A stretch of DNA of 64,000 bases from Sphingobacteriia bacterium 24-36-13 (GTDB lineage Bacteria > Bacteroidota > Bacteroidia > Chitinophagales > Chitinophagaceae): positions 1-64,000 of the forward strand of contig NCHN01000015.1 in the NCBI GenBank assembly GCA_002281875.1, given 5' to 3'. This document shows, piece by piece, positions 36,456 through 44,211 of this stretch (within the stretch, counting starts at the first letter, position 1; each line of letters begins with the position of its first letter). The notes beneath the pieces were generated by a model. That model had not been told where the DNA came from. It saw only the letters and a list, made by a program, of their open reading frames with translations, and searched no databases. A program made the position numbers and the translations under genes.

Positions 36456-37018
36456 ATGGTAATTCGTTTATTTAATTCGTCGTCAATTTTCTTAAAAAGA
36501 TGATAAGGTTTATAGACCCTCCATTCTGGTAAATCCATGAGCTCTATGTAGTAATTCAGTTTCTTACCTTTAAAATCATGTTGGGTAGCTAAGGGCATAT
36601 TGAGGGCTACAATCCATCCATTTTCATCTGTTACTTCTTCAAACCATTCTTGGTAATATTCTTTATCACTGCTATGGAAATTTAAGACATTTTCGGCAAT
36701 CAATATGAATTTATAAATTCCTTCTTTCTCCAACAAATCAATGATTTCTCTTTTAAGTTCCATGATATCATTCTCAATGGCATCATTCCATTCGCCAATA
36801 AATTCAATGATGGCAAATTGTAATTCGTAATCTACATAAATGATTTTGAGGTACAAAGTTCTACTCCCAAAGTCATCCCATTGAGGGTGAATAAAATAAT
36901 TGTAAACAGTTTGCGAAAATTCAAACTCAGAATACGTTCTACCGTAAAAAGGAGAGCGTTTGTCTTCTTCTGCTATATAAATATGTCTCCAATTAAAAAA
37001 AGGTTCTATTTCATGCAT
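36452..37018 (-). CDS. Conserved hypothetical protein
   Basis: I do not recognise this 188-residue protein. It is acidic, rich in aromatic residues (FNWRHIYIAEEDKRSP; FIHPQWDDFG), with alternating strands and one long helix (NDIMELKREIIDLLEKEG) and no signal peptide or membrane segment. It lies between murQ (1 bp away) and the dienelactone hydrolase (4-bp overlap), so it is in the same operon. Confidence 0.7.
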   Translation of the reverse strand: MHEIEPFFNWRHIYIAEEDKRSPFYGRTYSEFEFSQTVYNYFIHPQWDDFGSRTLYLKIIYVDYELQFAIIEFIGEWNDAIENDIMELKREIIDLLEKEGIYKFILIAENVLNFHSSDKEYYQEWFEEVTDENGWIVALNMPLATQHDFKGKKLNYYIELMDLPEWRVYKPYHLFKKIDDELNKRITI

Positions 37019-37019
37019 A

Positions 37020-37841
37020 TTATTCGCTTCCTACCGATTCAACTGCTTTTTTAACACTGCCGTATTTTAATAAAAGGTCTTTTGCTTTTTCATAATCACT
37101 TAACCCCAAATTATCCATAACCATTTTTACGCCTCGGTCTACTAATTTGATATTACTCAATTGCATATTCACCATTTTATTGTCTTCAACCCGACCTAAT
37201 TGAATCATGATAGCTGTAGATATCATATTCAACACCAACTTTTGAGCCGTGCCACTTTTCATTCGCGTGCTGCCTGTAACAAATTCAGGACCAACTACCA
37301 CTTCTACTGGAAAATCAGCAGCTTCAGAAATAGGGGAGTTGGGGTTACAGCTAATGCTGCCAGTTATAATTCCTCTTTTTCTGCATTCTTTTAGTGCACC
37401 AATTACATAAGGAGTTGTACCACTTGCTGCAAGGCCTATCACCACATCTTTATCATTAATGAAATGTTTTTGCAAATCGCTCCAACCCTCATCTGCGCTG
37501 TCTTCTGCAAATTCAACAGCTTGTGTGATGGCTTTTTCTCCTCCAGCAATTAAACCTATAACTAATCCATAAGGAACCCCATAAGTAGGAGGACATTCGC
37601 TGGCATCTAAAATTCCCAATCTGCCACTAGTGCCAGCACCCATATAAAATAGTCTACCGCCCTGCAGCATTTTATCTGCGATGGCGGAAACCAGCTTTTC
37701 TATTTGTGGAATGGCTTTCTCTACGGCATCAGGTACCGTTTTGTCTTCTTGGTTAATATTGATCAATATTTCCTGTATGCTCATTTTTTCTAGGTCATTG
37801 TACCTAGAAGCTTGTTCTGTAACCTTAATAAAATTACCCAT
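37020..37841 (-). CDS. murQ: N-acetylmuramic acid 6-phosphate etherase
   Basis: MurQ removes D-lactate from MurNAc-6-phosphate to give GlcNAc-6-phosphate in peptidoglycan recycling. The 273 residues have the SIS fold with GRLFYMGAGTSGRLGILDASE, the glutamate in CPPTYGVP, VIGLAASGTTPYV and the C-terminal TGSTRMKSGTAQKLVLNM. It follows a BadF-type sugar kinase by 5 bp, as in MurK-MurQ pairs reported for Tannerella. Confidence 0.96.
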   Translation of the reverse strand: MGNFIKVTEQASRYNDLEKMSIQEILININQEDKTVPDAVEKAIPQIEKLVSAIADKMLQGGRLFYMGAGTSGRLGILDASECPPTYGVPYGLVIGLIAGGEKAITQAVEFAEDSADEGWSDLQKHFINDKDVVIGLAASGTTPYVIGALKECRKRGIITGSISCNPNSPISEAADFPVEVVVGPEFVTGSTRMKSGTAQKLVLNMISTAIMIQLGRVEDNKMVNMQLSNIKLVDRGVKMVMDNLGLSDYEKAKDLLLKYGSVKKAVESVGSE

Positions 37842-37846
37842 GGTGC

Positions 37847-38689
37847 TTACTGTTTATGATATGCCAATAATCCGGACATAGGGGTCTTTAAAACTTTACC
37901 CAACTCTAGTTCATAACTATTACAAAGTTCTTTTAAAACATCTCTAAAACCAAATCCAACACTGCCCACGAAATGAATAGGCTGGGTCCAGCTTTCTTTG
38001 AACTTATATAAATGAGTAAAGAAAAAATCATTTAATCCATCTTCAATGATGTTCTCAATCATAAAATGCCCCCTATTTTCTGCCAAAAAAAGGGCGAACC
38101 CCGCCAAGTATCTGTTTGCTAAAGGTTTCTTATAAACGTTCTCTAAAATACTAGCATGTGTTTCTCCAAAACGCTTTTGAAATCTAGACATCAAGTCTTC
38201 ATCAAAAGTTTTATATAAATAATATTGAATTACTTTTTTACCCAAATAGGCTCCAGAGCCCTCGTCGCCTAACACATAACCCAATCCTGGACTAATAGAA
38301 ACAATTTTTTTGCCATTGTAATAGCAAGCATTAGAGCCAGTTCCTAAAATGCAGGCAATACCTTTTTCGTTGCCGCATGAAGCACGTGCAATACCTAATA
38401 AGTCTGTATTGATTTCTGTTTTGGTTTTTGGAAAAAGTTGTTTAAACACTTTTTTCATTATCAGTACATTGGCAGGATTACCTAGCCCTGTACCATAAAA
38501 ATAGAGTTGGTCTATTGGGGTGTTTTTTATTTTCGGGATGAGCTGTTTATTTAAAATCTGGATCATTTCTTCTCCAGACACAAAATAGGGACTCATAGCG
38601 GGTGTAAGTACGGTTTTTTTCTTGCCGTTTACCAGTAAACACCACTCGCATTTGGTAGAGCCACTGTCGGCAATTAATATGGCAGGCAT
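37847..38689 (-). CDS. BadF/BadG-type sugar kinase (MurNAc/GlcNAc kinase)
   Basis: The 280 residues belong to the ASKHA fold family: phosphate-1 motif LIADSGSTKCEW, the adenosine region ACILGTGSNACYY and GYVLGDEGSGAYLG. Standing directly before murQ, it most likely phosphorylates MurNAc, like Tannerella MurK, or GlcNAc. The choice of substrate is an inference from context. It begins the operon that runs through murQ, the unknown gene and the dienelactone hydrolase. Confidence 0.88.
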   Translation of the reverse strand: MPAILIADSGSTKCEWCLLVNGKKKTVLTPAMSPYFVSGEEMIQILNKQLIPKIKNTPIDQLYFYGTGLGNPANVLIMKKVFKQLFPKTKTEINTDLLGIARASCGNEKGIACILGTGSNACYYNGKKIVSISPGLGYVLGDEGSGAYLGKKVIQYYLYKTFDEDLMSRFQKRFGETHASILENVYKKPLANRYLAGFALFLAENRGHFMIENIIEDGLNDFFFTHLYKFKESWTQPIHFVGSVGFGFRDVLKELCNSYELELGKVLKTPMSGLLAYHKQ

Positions 38690-38760
38690 AGGAAAGGTTT
38701 AATTCGGCAATAAATATAGATATTTGCATGCTTACATGACATATAATTTAATGTGTATTT

Positions 38761-40350
38761 ATGGGTTCTAGGAAACTGCAGGTTGTATTACCGGTTTTAT
38801 TTGCGATTGTGATGATTGTGGGAATGTTAATTGGCTTTCAATTGAAAGAAAAGACCATGTCTCCTCAGTTTTTTAATCCGTCAAGTCGTTCTTCTCTACA
38901 AGAACTAACCGAATTGATTAAAAATCGTTATGTAGACAAGGTTTCAGCCGATAGCATCAATGGATTAGTGGCCAATGAATTATTAAAGCACTTAGATCCC
39001 CACTCAGTATTTATTCCTTCTTCTGACCTATCTGCAGCCAATGAAGACATTATGGGAAATTTCCAAGGAATTGGAATAGAGTTCCGTCAAATGAATGATA
39101 CGGTTAATGTAATGAGCATCATGCCAGGAGGGCCAGCTGAAAAAGTAGGATTAATGACAGGTGACCAGTTAATTTTTGTTAATGATACGGTATCTATTGC
39201 AGGAAAAAAATTAGATGGAGCTGCCATTAGAAAATTATTTAGAGGCCCCGCAGATTCAAAAGTTAAAGTGAAATTTTTGCGTGCAGGAAAATTACAAGAA
39301 GTAACAATAACAAGAGGTAATATACCTGTAAGCTCTGTTGATGCTGCATATATGATTGCACCTAAAGTGGGTTTTATACGCCTAAACAAATTTGCGGAGA
39401 GAACTTATGAAGAGTTCATGACTGAGTTAGAAAAATTACAGGCCCTAAAAATGGAAAGCCTTATTTTAGATTTAAGGGGAAATACTGGAGGGTTAATGAA
39501 GGAAGCCGTTGATATGGCAGATGAGTTTCTAGAAGACAATAAATTGATTGTTTATACAGAAGGGGAAAATACGCCAAGAACCGAATTCACAGCCAAACGC
39601 CCAGGCCTTTTTGAGAAAGGGAAATTGGTTGTTTTAATTGACGAATCTTCTGCATCTGCAAGTGAAATTTTAGCAGGGGCTTTACAAGATTGGGACAGAG
39701 CAACCATTATGGGGCGTCGTTCATTTGGTAAAGGGTTGGTTCAACAACAATTCCAATTAAGTGATGGATCTGCCGTTCGTTTAACTGTTGCTAGGTATTT
39801 TACTCCTTTGGGAAGAAATATTCAAAAGTCGTATGCGGACGGAATAGATAAATACAATGATGAAGTAGTAGGTCGTTTTCATCAAACAGATTCAATTGCC
39901 AAAAAAGATTCTTTAGCACGAACTTTAAAAAAATATAAAACACCTGCAGGTAAAATTGTTTTTGGAGGGGGTGGGATTACACCTGATACCACAGTATTAT
40001 TTGACTCCTCATTATACACAAGGGCAGTCTTGCAAGTTTTAATGACCAGCACTTTAAATGATTTTGCCTATTATGATTTTGTTACCAATAGAAAGCAATA
40101 CACAGCATTCAAAGATGCTGCTGATTTTAAGGTGAATTTCAAGGTTACAGAATTGCAATGGAATAGGTTTGTTGCATTTGCAGCTAAAGAGGGTTTGAAT
40201 TTCAATGCTATAGATGCACGCAGCAAAGATTTTATATTGAATAGAATTAAATCATTAATAGCTCGACAAGTTTGGCGTACCAATGGGTACTTTGTGGTGG
40301 CAAATGATGCAGATATTTTAGTTGGCAAAGCTGTTAAGCTGGTTCAGTAA
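38761..40350 (+). CDS. S41-family C-terminal processing protease
   Basis: The 529 residues start with a membrane anchor (QVVLPVLFAIVMIVGMLIGF), then a PDZ domain (about 95-180, GIGIEFRQMND...PGGPAEKVGLMTGDQL) and the S41 catalytic part with the Ser in LIDESSASASEILAGALQD and the Lys in RRSFGKGLVQQQ. A C-terminal helical extension follows. It acts in the periplasm on C-terminal tails of exported proteins. It is divergent from the sugar kinase gene, with a 71-bp gap between them. Confidence 0.93.
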   Translation: MGSRKLQVVLPVLFAIVMIVGMLIGFQLKEKTMSPQFFNPSSRSSLQELTELIKNRYVDKVSADSINGLVANELLKHLDPHSVFIPSSDLSAANEDIMGNFQGIGIEFRQMNDTVNVMSIMPGGPAEKVGLMTGDQLIFVNDTVSIAGKKLDGAAIRKLFRGPADSKVKVKFLRAGKLQEVTITRGNIPVSSVDAAYMIAPKVGFIRLNKFAERTYEEFMTELEKLQALKMESLILDLRGNTGGLMKEAVDMADEFLEDNKLIVYTEGENTPRTEFTAKRPGLFEKGKLVVLIDESSASASEILAGALQDWDRATIMGRRSFGKGLVQQQFQLSDGSAVRLTVARYFTPLGRNIQKSYADGIDKYNDEVVGRFHQTDSIAKKDSLARTLKKYKTPAGKIVFGGGGITPDTTVLFDSSLYTRAVLQVLMTSTLNDFAYYDFVTNRKQYTAFKDAADFKVNFKVTELQWNRFVAFAAKEGLNFNAIDARSKDFILNRIKSLIARQVWRTNGYFVVANDADILVGKAVKLVQ

Positions 40351-40416
40351 TAATTTGCTAACAATTCCTTCATGTTTTGTTAATCTAAAAAATCACTAAT
40401 AGCAATCTCCCTTCAA

Positions 40417-40424
40417 TAGGTTTG
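40417..40424 (+). promoter_or_regulatory. -7 box with GTTTG/CAAAC palindrome before the phosphonate operon
   Basis: TAGGTTTG ends 14 nt before ATG 40439. It runs into TTCAAAC, forming GTTTG-TT-CAAAC over the expected start of transcription. The same TAGGTTTG plus CAAAC layout precedes the SusC gene at 44182, suggesting shared control; that is an inference. Confidence 0.5.
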
Positions 40425-40438
40425 TTCAAACATTCCTA

Positions 40439-41023
40439 ATGGAAAGATTAATTGCTACTGAAATTGCGGAAGAAATTATTCATTTATTGCTTTCGAAGGG
40501 AGGTTCTGAGTACATAGGTGAGCCAGTTACTAAACTGGAACATATGGTTCAAAGTGCTGAAATTGCTTCAGAAAAAGGACTCCCTGAAGATTTAATTATA
40601 GCTGCACTTTTACATGATATCGGGCATATTTGTGAGCCAACTACTTTACTTAATAATATGGGAGGGCTTGGTTTACAAGACCACGAAATACTTGGAGCCA
40701 CTTATTTACAGGCAAGAGGCTTTTCAGATAAGGTAATTCAGTCAGTTGCCATGCATGTGCCTGCAAAACGATATCTCTGTTATAAATTCCCTGAATACTT
40801 AGCGCTTTTATCAGCTGCAAGTTTAAAAACTTTGGATTTTCAAGGAGGACCTATGTCTCAAATAGAAGCAGAATTGTTTGAGCAAAATCCTTTCATGAAT
40901 GATATACTTGCCATTAGGAGAATTGATGAGGAAGCTAAAATTCCTAATAAACCGCTCCCTGAAACCTTTGAACCATATAAGCAAATGATGATTCGTCATT
41001 TACAAAAAAGCCAAATAGAGTAA
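40439..41023 (+). CDS. PhnZ-like HD-domain phosphonate oxygenase
   Basis: These 194 residues align by eye with PhnZ, the diiron oxygenase that cleaves 2-amino-1-hydroxyethylphosphonate to glycine and phosphate. The iron ligands appear complete: H35 (LEH), H59-D60 (LLHDIGH), H82 (QDHE), H106 (MHVPAK) and D163 (RRIDEE). Y25 and E28 of YIGEP match residues that in PhnZ contact iron and the substrate amine. QGGPM near residue 137 is also family-typical. No PhnY-type hydroxylase lies nearby, so the natural substrate may be different. It heads an operon: the hydrolase follows after 1 bp. Confidence 0.88.
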   Translation: MERLIATEIAEEIIHLLLSKGGSEYIGEPVTKLEHMVQSAEIASEKGLPEDLIIAALLHDIGHICEPTTLLNNMGGLGLQDHEILGATYLQARGFSDKVIQSVAMHVPAKRYLCYKFPEYLALLSAASLKTLDFQGGPMSQIEAELFEQNPFMNDILAIRRIDEEAKIPNKPLPETFEPYKQMMIRHLQKSQIE

Positions 41024-41024
41024 G

Positions 41025-41705
41025 ATGAAAAAGAAAATATCCATGGTGGTTTTTGATATGGCAGGAACCACTATTAACGAGAATAATATCGTTTACAAAT
41101 TATTGCATCAAGTTTTGATAGACGATGGATACGATTGTAGCTTAGATTTAGTACTTGCAATTGGAGCAGGAAAAGAGAAAAAAGCAGCATTAAAAGATAT
41201 TTTAATTGAGCTGGGTGTATTTGCGCCAGACAATATTGCTGAAAGATTACATCAAATATTCAATGATAAATTGGCAAACATCTATACAACTGCTCCTATA
41301 GTATCGATGGATGGTGCAGAAGAATTATTTGCACAATTGAAGTTGATGGAAATTAAAGTTGTGCTTAACACTGGATATGACAGCAAAACAGCTCACTTTT
41401 TGTTGCAAAAACTACACTGGGAAATTGGGAATCATATAGATGGATTAATAACGGCTTCGGATGTTTTACATGGTCGACCATCTCCTGATATGATTTTTTT
41501 AGCGATGCAACAATTACATATAACTGATGCAAATCTTGTTGTGAAAATAGGAGACTCTATCGTAGATATAGAGGAAGGCAAAAATGCAAATTGCGGATTA
41601 ACCATTGGCATAACAACTGGTGCGCAGGATGAACAAATGCTTCAAATGGCTAATCCAGATTATATTATTCATCATTTGCAGGATATTTTATTGTTGATTG
41701 AATGA
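41025..41705 (+). CDS. Phosphonatase-like HAD hydrolase (PhnX-like)
   Basis: The 226 residues are a HAD-superfamily enzyme with nucleophile D11 in FDMAGTT. The Ala two residues on, in place of the usual Asp, is the mark of phosphonoacetaldehyde hydrolases. Later motifs are NTGYDSKTA and KIGDSIVDIEEGKNA. In the cap domain K50 (IGAGKEKK) sits where PhnX has its Schiff-base Lys. It is shorter than PhnX (about 270). Expected reaction: hydrolysis of phosphonoacetaldehyde or a relative to an aldehyde and phosphate. Its stop overlaps the transporter start as ATGA. Confidence 0.83.
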   Translation: MKKKISMVVFDMAGTTINENNIVYKLLHQVLIDDGYDCSLDLVLAIGAGKEKKAALKDILIELGVFAPDNIAERLHQIFNDKLANIYTTAPIVSMDGAEELFAQLKLMEIKVVLNTGYDSKTAHFLLQKLHWEIGNHIDGLITASDVLHGRPSPDMIFLAMQQLHITDANLVVKIGDSIVDIEEGKNANCGLTIGITTGAQDEQMLQMANPDYIIHHLQDILLLIE

Positions 41706-43006
41706 TGAATGCATTTAATTTTCGACATAATCTAAGCATCAGCAATTGGATGAAAAATTCTCCGGCAGTATTGTTGTTGGTAGTTTCATTTTCTGCATTT
41801 GTTGTATATACAGGTATGTATGGATTTCGAAAACCGTTCACGGTTGGTCTTTACGAAAGCTGGGCATTTTTTGGGATATCCTATAAAGTATGTTTAGTAA
41901 TAGCCCAAGTTGTTGGTTACATGATAAGTAAATTTATTGGTATTAATATTATAGCATCTATGGATCCACGAAATAGAATCAAAGGGATTTTATTTTGTAT
42001 TCTATTTGCGTGGTTTGCTTTATTCTTGTTTGCAATTGTACCAGCCCCATATAATATTATTTGCATGTTCTTAAACGGACTTCCGTTAGGGATGGTTTTT
42101 GGTTTAGTCTTTGGATTTTTAGAAGGTAGAAAAACAACTGAAATTTTGGGAGCGTTTTTAGCGAGCAGCTTTATTTTTGCTTCTGGTTTAGCAAAAACAG
42201 TTGGGAAGTGGTTGCTCCTCAGTTTTGATATTCATGACTTTTGGATGCCTTTTATTGCTGGGGGTATTTTTTTAATCCCATTACTTTTTGCATTGTGGTT
42301 ATTGAAGCAAACGCCAATCCCCAATCAGTCGGATATATTGGTACGTTCAGAAAGGGTACCAATGAGTAAGCAGGAGCGAAAGGAATTTGTTTGGCGGTTT
42401 GGAGGGTTGTTGGCTCCCATTGTTATTAGTTATATGTTGTTTACTATTGTAAGAGACTTTAGTGAAGATTTTGCTAATGAATTGTGGATTGAAACAGGTT
42501 TTAAAGGGGCGGCAGGAATATTTGTTCAAACAAGTACAATGATTACACTTTTTGTACTTGTTATCATCGCTGCTTTTTTTAGTATTAAATCAAATTTTAA
42601 GGCATTTATTTATACCCATGTATTAGTTATAATAGGGCTGTTAATTTCATTATTATCTACTTTGTTTTTTAAACAACAAATGCTAAGTCCTTTATATTGG
42701 ATGTTGCTTTCTACAGCTGGTTTATATCTAGCTTATTTGCCATTTAATTGTATTTATTTTGAGAGAATGATTTCGACCTATTCTGTAAGAGGTAATGTTG
42801 GATTTGTTATGTATATCGCAGATGCATTTGGTTATATGGGAACCGTATTGGTTCTATTGATAAAGGAATTTATTACATTTCAATTTAGTTGGGTTATATT
42901 TTTTACTTTTTTGTTTACTGTAACTGCAATTATTGGAATTGTCTTAGTCCTTTTTACTGTGATTGGGCATATAAAATATTTTAAATTATCAAATCAAATA
43001 CTGTGA
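41702..43006 (+). CDS. DUF5690-like MFS transporter
   Basis: This 434-residue protein is very hydrophobic, with about 12 predicted membrane helices, and starts SNWMKNSPAVLLLVVSFSAFVVYTGMYGFRKP. It has a loop LPLGMVFGLVFGFLEGRKTTE like the second-helix loop of MFS phosphate-ester antiporters, and matches what I recall of the Bacteroidota DUF5690 family. Coupled by 4-bp overlaps to the PhnX-like gene before it and the FAD oxidoreductase after it, it is the likely inner-membrane carrier of the phosphonate. This role is inference from location. Confidence 0.8.
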   Translation: MMNAFNFRHNLSISNWMKNSPAVLLLVVSFSAFVVYTGMYGFRKPFTVGLYESWAFFGISYKVCLVIAQVVGYMISKFIGINIIASMDPRNRIKGILFCILFAWFALFLFAIVPAPYNIICMFLNGLPLGMVFGLVFGFLEGRKTTEILGAFLASSFIFASGLAKTVGKWLLLSFDIHDFWMPFIAGGIFLIPLLFALWLLKQTPIPNQSDILVRSERVPMSKQERKEFVWRFGGLLAPIVISYMLFTIVRDFSEDFANELWIETGFKGAAGIFVQTSTMITLFVLVIIAAFFSIKSNFKAFIYTHVLVIIGLLISLLSTLFFKQQMLSPLYWMLLSTAGLYLAYLPFNCIYFERMISTYSVRGNVGFVMYIADAFGYMGTVLVLLIKEFITFQFSWVIFFTFLFTVTAIIGIVLVLFTVIGHIKYFKLSNQIL

Positions 43007-44127
43007 AAAAATCTGCAATTGTAGTTGGTGCGGGTATTGTTGGACTTGCAACCGCTAGAACTCTTTTTAATAATGGCTTTAGCGTTACTATAATTGATAA
43101 AACTGAAAGGGCAGTGGGTGCTTCTATAAGAAATTTTGGGATGGTTTGGCCAATTGGTCAGCCTGCTGGTGAATTGTATCAATTGGCTAAAAAATCTTCA
43201 CAAATTTGGAAAGACATTTGTGATGGAACTGGAATGTGGTACAATCATTCAGGTAGTTTACATGTAGCTTATTCAATTGAAGAGTGGATGGTTTTAAATG
43301 AATTGTTTGCTCAGTTTGATAAGGAGGGTAGGCCAATTCAATTGTTAACTCCAAGTCAAATTGCCAATAAGTTTCCGCAGGTTAAACAAAATAATTTGTA
43401 CGGCGGATTATATTCTAGTGATGAATTGATTGTTGATCCTAGAATTGCTGTTGCAACTGTTAGTGACTATTTGGCAACAAATGATGGGATTCTATTTTTA
43501 TGGAATCATACCGTTCAAGAAGTAGGAACTGGTTTTGTGAAAGCTGGGGGGAAGGTATTCAATGCAGATAAAATATTTATTTGTAGTGGGCAAGATATTG
43601 AAACACTTTTCCCTGAAGTGTTTACTTCTATTCCTATTGTTAAGTGTAAGTTGCAAATGATGCGTATGAGTATGCCTACGAATAAATCTATAGGTACTTC
43701 TATTTGTGGTGGGTTGTCTTTATTGCATTACAGCAGTTTTAAAAACGCCCCTTCTTTATCAAAATTGCAAGATAAAATGTTGACTGAAATGCCCGAATAC
43801 TTAAAGCATGGGATACATGTAATGGTTTCTCAGCATGAATTGGGAGAACTAACAGTAGGAGATTCACACGAATATGGGTATACATTTGATCCATTTGATC
43901 AACAATATATAAACGATTTAATTCTTCGTTACTTAAATACTTTCATAGATGCAAGTAATTGGGGTGTTATTGCTACTTGGAATGGAGTATATCCTAAAAT
44001 GAAGGATGGATCATCATGGTTTTTTTCAGAGCCAATTAATGAAGTTTATTTGTTAAATGGGTTAGGTGGTGCAGGAATGACTTTGAGTTTTGGTGTTGCA
44101 GAAAAAATGGTGACGAAAGTAATTTGA
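43003..44127 (+). CDS. FAD-dependent oxidoreductase of the phosphonate-cluster type
   Basis: The 374 residues have an N-terminal dinucleotide site VVGAGIVGLATARTL, then an FAD family pattern (SIRNFGMVWPIGQPAGELY) and a C-terminal LLNGLGGAGMTLSFGVAEK typical of D-amino-acid-oxidase-like enzymes. It resembles the TIGR03364 group, found with phosphonate genes and proposed to oxidise 2-aminoethylphosphonate or its N-alkyl forms to phosphonoacetaldehyde. The start codon is GTG, overlapping the transporter stop (GTGA). It could supply the substrate of the PhnX-like hydrolase without a PhnW transaminase. Confidence 0.82.
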   Translation: MKKSAIVVGAGIVGLATARTLFNNGFSVTIIDKTERAVGASIRNFGMVWPIGQPAGELYQLAKKSSQIWKDICDGTGMWYNHSGSLHVAYSIEEWMVLNELFAQFDKEGRPIQLLTPSQIANKFPQVKQNNLYGGLYSSDELIVDPRIAVATVSDYLATNDGILFLWNHTVQEVGTGFVKAGGKVFNADKIFICSGQDIETLFPEVFTSIPIVKCKLQMMRMSMPTNKSIGTSICGGLSLLHYSSFKNAPSLSKLQDKMLTEMPEYLKHGIHVMVSQHELGELTVGDSHEYGYTFDPFDQQYINDLILRYLNTFIDASNWGVIATWNGVYPKMKDGSSWFFSEPINEVYLLNGLGGAGMTLSFGVAEKMVTKVI

Positions 44128-44181
44128 AATAACAAAACATAGAGTTAACATTAACAATACATTCAGTTAACATTGCAATAA

Positions 44182-44189
44182 TAGGTTTG
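44182..44189 (+). promoter_or_regulatory. -7 box with GTTTG/CAAAC palindrome before susC
   Basis: TAGGTTTG ends 22 nt before ATG 44212 and continues as CTGCTCAAAC, forming GTTTG-N5-CAAAC. It shares the box and the palindrome with the promoter at 40417. Confidence 0.5.
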
Positions 44190-44211
44190 CTGCTCAAACA
44201 GGAAACTTATT

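Noticed and set aside
40439..41023. HD-domain nucleotide phosphohydrolase
   Set aside because: The HD-type ligands together with YIGEP, LNNMGG, MHVPAKRY, QGGPM and RRIDEE fit PhnZ, and the neighbours are phosphonate genes.
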